Origin: Desulfobacula sp.
GTDB lineage: Bacteria; Desulfobacterota; Desulfobacteria; Desulfobacterales; Desulfobacteraceae
Reading direction: 5' to 3'
Length of the DNA: 64,000 nucleotides
Assembly (NCBI GenBank): GCA_013792075.1
Contig: VMSR01000076.1
Span: forward strand, 27,588-91,587
The notes beneath the pieces are model-generated. The model made no database searches. It had not been told where the DNA came from and worked only from the letters and a program-made list of their open reading frames with translations. The translations under genes and the position numbers were made by a program. This document shows, in pieces, positions 61,506 to 64,000 of this stretch (position 1 is its first letter; each line of letters starts with the position of its first letter).

Positions 61506-62930
61506 TTAAATGACCGGAATATTACGATATGGTAATCTCATTGAAAAAATGCTGCCCTTGCCCAATTGACTTTCAACAAAAAGCTCGCCCTTGTGCTCCC
61601 TTGCAATGGTACGGGCAAGGCTCAACCCCAGACCTGTTCCCGGAGTGCTTCTGGAAGATTCTGCCCGAAAGAACCGTTCAAATATTTTTTCTTTGTAAGC
61701 AGGATCTATCCCAGGGCCCGTGTCCGTCACCCGGATATCCGCAAATCCATTGGAATCCTTTAACAGATCCACATGGACCCTTCCCTTTTCCAGGGTGTAT
61801 TTCAATGCATTGTCCAGAAGATTGGAAAAAGCACGCTGGAGCATCCTTGCATCGGCTTCCACATAAAGCTGATCCGGCACTTCATGGGTAAATTGGATCT
61901 TTTTATCTTCTGCCACCGGCACAAACAATTCACAGGCCTCCTGAATCAGGACAGACAGGTTCACGGGTTTAAAGACAAATCCACCCTCCCCTGCCTCGGC
62001 TTTGGAAATCACCAGCATGGTGTTGATCATGTCCAGAAGACGGTCTGATTCTTCAATGGTATTGGCAGCCATTGCTCTGTAATTGTCCAGATCATCCTTG
62101 TGAACCAGGGCGATTTCCGCAAACCCCCTGATTCGGGTAAGGGGACTTTTCAAGTCATGGGCAATATTATCACTCATTTCCCGGATACTTTTTATCAGAT
62201 CCTGTATCCTGTCCAGCATCCGGTTAAAGGTATTGGCCAAAAGGTCCAGTTCGTCCCGATTGCCGGTTTCAGGGACCCGTTTTTCAAGGTTGGCCCCTGA
62301 AATGGCATTGGCTGTTCTGGTAATCTCTTTTACACCGGCCAAGGCCTTTCTTGCCAAAAAGAGCCCGGAAACAGCAGAAAAAATAACAATAAACCCCATG
62401 GCTACACTAAAAACCGTCTTAAATGCCCCGATAAATTTTGACTGGAAGTCCATAGCAATTCCGGTCTGTAGAATCACATTGGCGGCCACAAAACTATACA
62501 ACACTCTTGTTTTCTGGTCATGGGGTTTTATGATCCAGGTTTTGAACGCATGGCCTTTTGTCTGTGACAAGAGGCGAATAGCCCCCTGGTCGATACTGAT
62601 ATCTTGCCAATAGGACATGTGGGAGGAGGCAAACACTTCCCCGTTTGGATAGAGGAGCCTGAAAAAAATCCTTTTTTCCCCGGCTGCCTGTGCTTCTATC
62701 ACCGCAAGCTTACTGGCCCCCATGATCCCATTGCGTTGAATAACAGTGGAAAAATACCTGGCTTTTTCAAGCAGATCCCGGTCTGTCTGTTCCTGGAGGG
62801 TCTGGGTCGCCAGAAAATAAAACAAGGCAAAGGCCACGCAGGAAGAAACTGAAAAAATCCCGGCATACCAGAGCGTCAACCGAAAGGCTATGGTTTTGAA
62901 CAGGTCAGGCATCATGGATTTTAAGGACAT
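61506..62930 (-). CDS. sensor histidine kinase, heavy-metal/CusS-like
   Basis: A 474-residue membrane kinase: two membrane helices (about 13-38 and 165-190) bracket a periplasmic sensor, then HAMP, HisKA (His in NIAHDLKSPLTRIRG), and HATPase with the N box SNLLDNALKYT, a G box DTGPGID and GTGLGLSLA. The DLKSPL motif and layout fit the CusS type. It overlaps the response-regulator stop by 26 bases (a start at 62915 or 62912 is possible). Confidence 0.93.
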   Translation of the reverse strand: MSLKSMMPDLFKTIAFRLTLWYAGIFSVSSCVAFALFYFLATQTLQEQTDRDLLEKARYFSTVIQRNGIMGASKLAVIEAQAAGEKRIFFRLLYPNGEVFASSHMSYWQDISIDQGAIRLLSQTKGHAFKTWIIKPHDQKTRVLYSFVAANVILQTGIAMDFQSKFIGAFKTVFSVAMGFIVIFSAVSGLFLARKALAGVKEITRTANAISGANLEKRVPETGNRDELDLLANTFNRMLDRIQDLIKSIREMSDNIAHDLKSPLTRIRGFAEIALVHKDDLDNYRAMAANTIEESDRLLDMINTMLVISKAEAGEGGFVFKPVNLSVLIQEACELFVPVAEDKKIQFTHEVPDQLYVEADARMLQRAFSNLLDNALKYTLEKGRVHVDLLKDSNGFADIRVTDTGPGIDPAYKEKIFERFFRAESSRSTPGTGLGLSLARTIAREHKGELFVESQLGKGSIFSMRLPYRNIPVI

Positions 62931-63585
62931 ACCCGGCCCCCCGCACCGTGTGAATTAATTTACTGGAATAGTCATGGTCAATTTTATCCCGCAGCCGGCA
63001 GATTCTGGCTTCCACCACATTGGTCATGGGATCAAAATTGTAGTTCCATACATGCTCCATGATCATGGTTTTGGACACCACCCGCTCTTTGTTGCGCAGC
63101 AGATATTCCAGCAATGAGAACTCCAGGGGTTGAAGGTCTATTGTGGTATTCCCCCTTTTTACAAGCCGTTTTACAAGGTCCACGGACAAATCCCCATGGG
63201 ACAGGCTGACAGGTTCTGTTATATTCCCTGCCCTGCGGATCAGGGCCTGGACCCTGGCCAGCAGTTCTGAAAAGGAAAAGGGTTTGGTTAGGTAATCATC
63301 CGCACCCGCCTCAAGTCCTTTAATCCTGTCATCCACACGTCCCCTGGCACTTAGAACAATGATGGGGGTATTGTTTTTGCGGGCCCGCAATTTTCGAATC
63401 AGGGAAAAACCGTCCAGTTCCGGCAACATAATATCAATGATCAATGTATCATAGGGTGCTTCAACTGCCATGTCAAAGCCCTGGATACCGGTTACGGCAA
63501 TATCCACCGCAAACCCGGAAGACTTGAGGCCTGTTTCAATGAACCGGGCAATTTTTTCATCATCTTCCACCAATAATAGTCTCAT
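62905..63585 (-). CDS. OmpR-family response regulator
   Basis: A 226-residue regulator. The receiver domain has Asp in LIIDIMLPELDG (about D51), with DD and Lys (TKPFSF) in place. The winged-helix C-terminal domain reads LEFSLLEYLLRNKERVVSKT and ends IHTVRGAGYVLK. It pairs with the downstream kinase and would control the HtrA gene after it. The upstream YjbQ gene stops only 9 bases before it, so all may be one transcript. Confidence 0.95.
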   Translation of the reverse strand: MRLLLVEDDEKIARFIETGLKSSGFAVDIAVTGIQGFDMAVEAPYDTLIIDIMLPELDGFSLIRKLRARKNNTPIIVLSARGRVDDRIKGLEAGADDYLTKPFSFSELLARVQALIRRAGNITEPVSLSHGDLSVDLVKRLVKRGNTTIDLQPLEFSLLEYLLRNKERVVSKTMIMEHVWNYNFDPMTNVVEARICRLRDKIDHDYSSKLIHTVRGAGYVLKIHDA

Positions 63586-63594
63586 CTGTTTTTT

Positions 63595-64000
63595 CTAGTC
63601 TCCAATGACCTTGACAAGTACCCGTTTTTTTCTTTTCCCATCAAATTCCCCGTAAAAAATCTGTTCCCAGGTTCCAAGATCCAGGCATCCGTCCGTGATT
63701 GCCACAACCACTTCCCGACCCATGATCTGGCGCTTCATATGGGCGTCGGCATTATCTTCTCCAATATTGTGACGGTATTGCCCCACCGGGGCATGGGGCG
63801 CCAATTTTTCCAGCCAGATATCATAGTCATGGTGAAGCCCCGGCTCATCATCATTGATAAATACCGATGCGGTTATATGCATGGCATTGCATAAAAGAAG
63901 GCCATTTTGGATACAGCTTTGTTCAAGGCATTTTTCCACATCTGTGGTAATGTTGATAAAGGCTCTCCTGGCGGGAATATGGAACCACAATTCTTTCCGA
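63595..64000 (-). CDS. YjbQ family protein (UPF0047), 5' end beyond the window
   Basis: The open frame runs past the window end: [20 protein letters not shown] is the usual beginning of the family after a few more residues. The core motifs are [28 protein letters not shown] and [16 protein letters not shown], with [13 protein letters not shown] near the end. Members have been linked to thiamine-phosphate synthase activity in E. coli, but the physiological role is unclear. It precedes the response regulator by 9 bases. Confidence 0.9.
   Translation of the reverse strand, partial: RKELWFHIPARRAFINITTDVEKCLEQSCIQNGLLLCNAMHITASVFINDDEPGLHHDYDIWLEKLAPHAPVGQYRHNIGEDNADAHMKRQIMGREVVVAITDGCLDLGTWEQIFYGEFDGKRKKRVLVKVIGD

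Overview
The window is a stretch of bacterial chromosome, most likely from a deltaproteobacterial sulfate reducer of the Desulfobacterales type. This is an inference from gene content and style: acyl-ACP thioesterase, AsmA-like and SidJ-like proteins, a GAF protein with a paired-cysteine tail, and clear evidence of UGA decoding as selenocysteine. The sequence alone does not name a species.

Layout. (1) Bases 1-25600 are core chromosome: the end of dprA, topA, a hybrid sensor kinase, efp, guaA, a coiled-coil membrane protein followed by a SidJ-like pseudokinase, a MltD-type transglycosylase, an inositol-monophosphatase-like enzyme, a YlqF-type GTPase, a Prc-type protease, a small parvulin, an AsmA-like giant, a thioesterase, recX, a PilZ protein behind a candidate sigma-54 promoter, an M16 lipoprotein peptidase and a PpiD/SurA-like chaperone. 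(2) tRNA-Ala(GGC) at 25632-25707 is the attachment site of a 16.3 kb integrated element bounded by 15-bp direct repeats (25694-25708 and 41962-41976). It carries a P4-type integrase, an AlpA-like regulator, a phage O-type replication protein whose gene contains four iterons beside an AT-rich tract, a DnaB-like helicase, a Nu1-like small terminase with a duplicated DNA-binding domain, an S49 protease, a tail tape-measure protein and many small genes. It has no recognisable portal, capsid or large terminase, so it looks like a phage satellite or a strongly reduced prophage. (3) Just past attR lie broken remnants of an older element (an integrase 5' end fused to a BRO-type antirepressor remnant), then an AbiTii gene and a protein resembling class III nucleotide cyclases. 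(4) Bases 45451-54160 hold a complete Mu-like early region (repressor, Ner-like, MuA, MuB, GemA, DUF3164-like, Mor-like), but no late or structural genes follow. (5) Bases 54185-59200 are a loose region with membrane proteins, a GAF protein, gene remnants and a periplasmic MsrA whose active-site residue is encoded by an in-frame UGA. (6) Bases 59200-64000 return to core-like genes: a PilZ-like protein and an OmpR-type regulator, heavy-metal-type sensor kinase and HtrA protease in one leftward cluster, then a YjbQ-family gene cut by the window edge.

The most noteworthy items are the selenoprotein MsrA, the satellite-like element with a lambda/P22-style origin and its own tape measure, the Mu-like early module without late genes, and the AbiTii plus cyclase-like pair lying between the two mobile elements.
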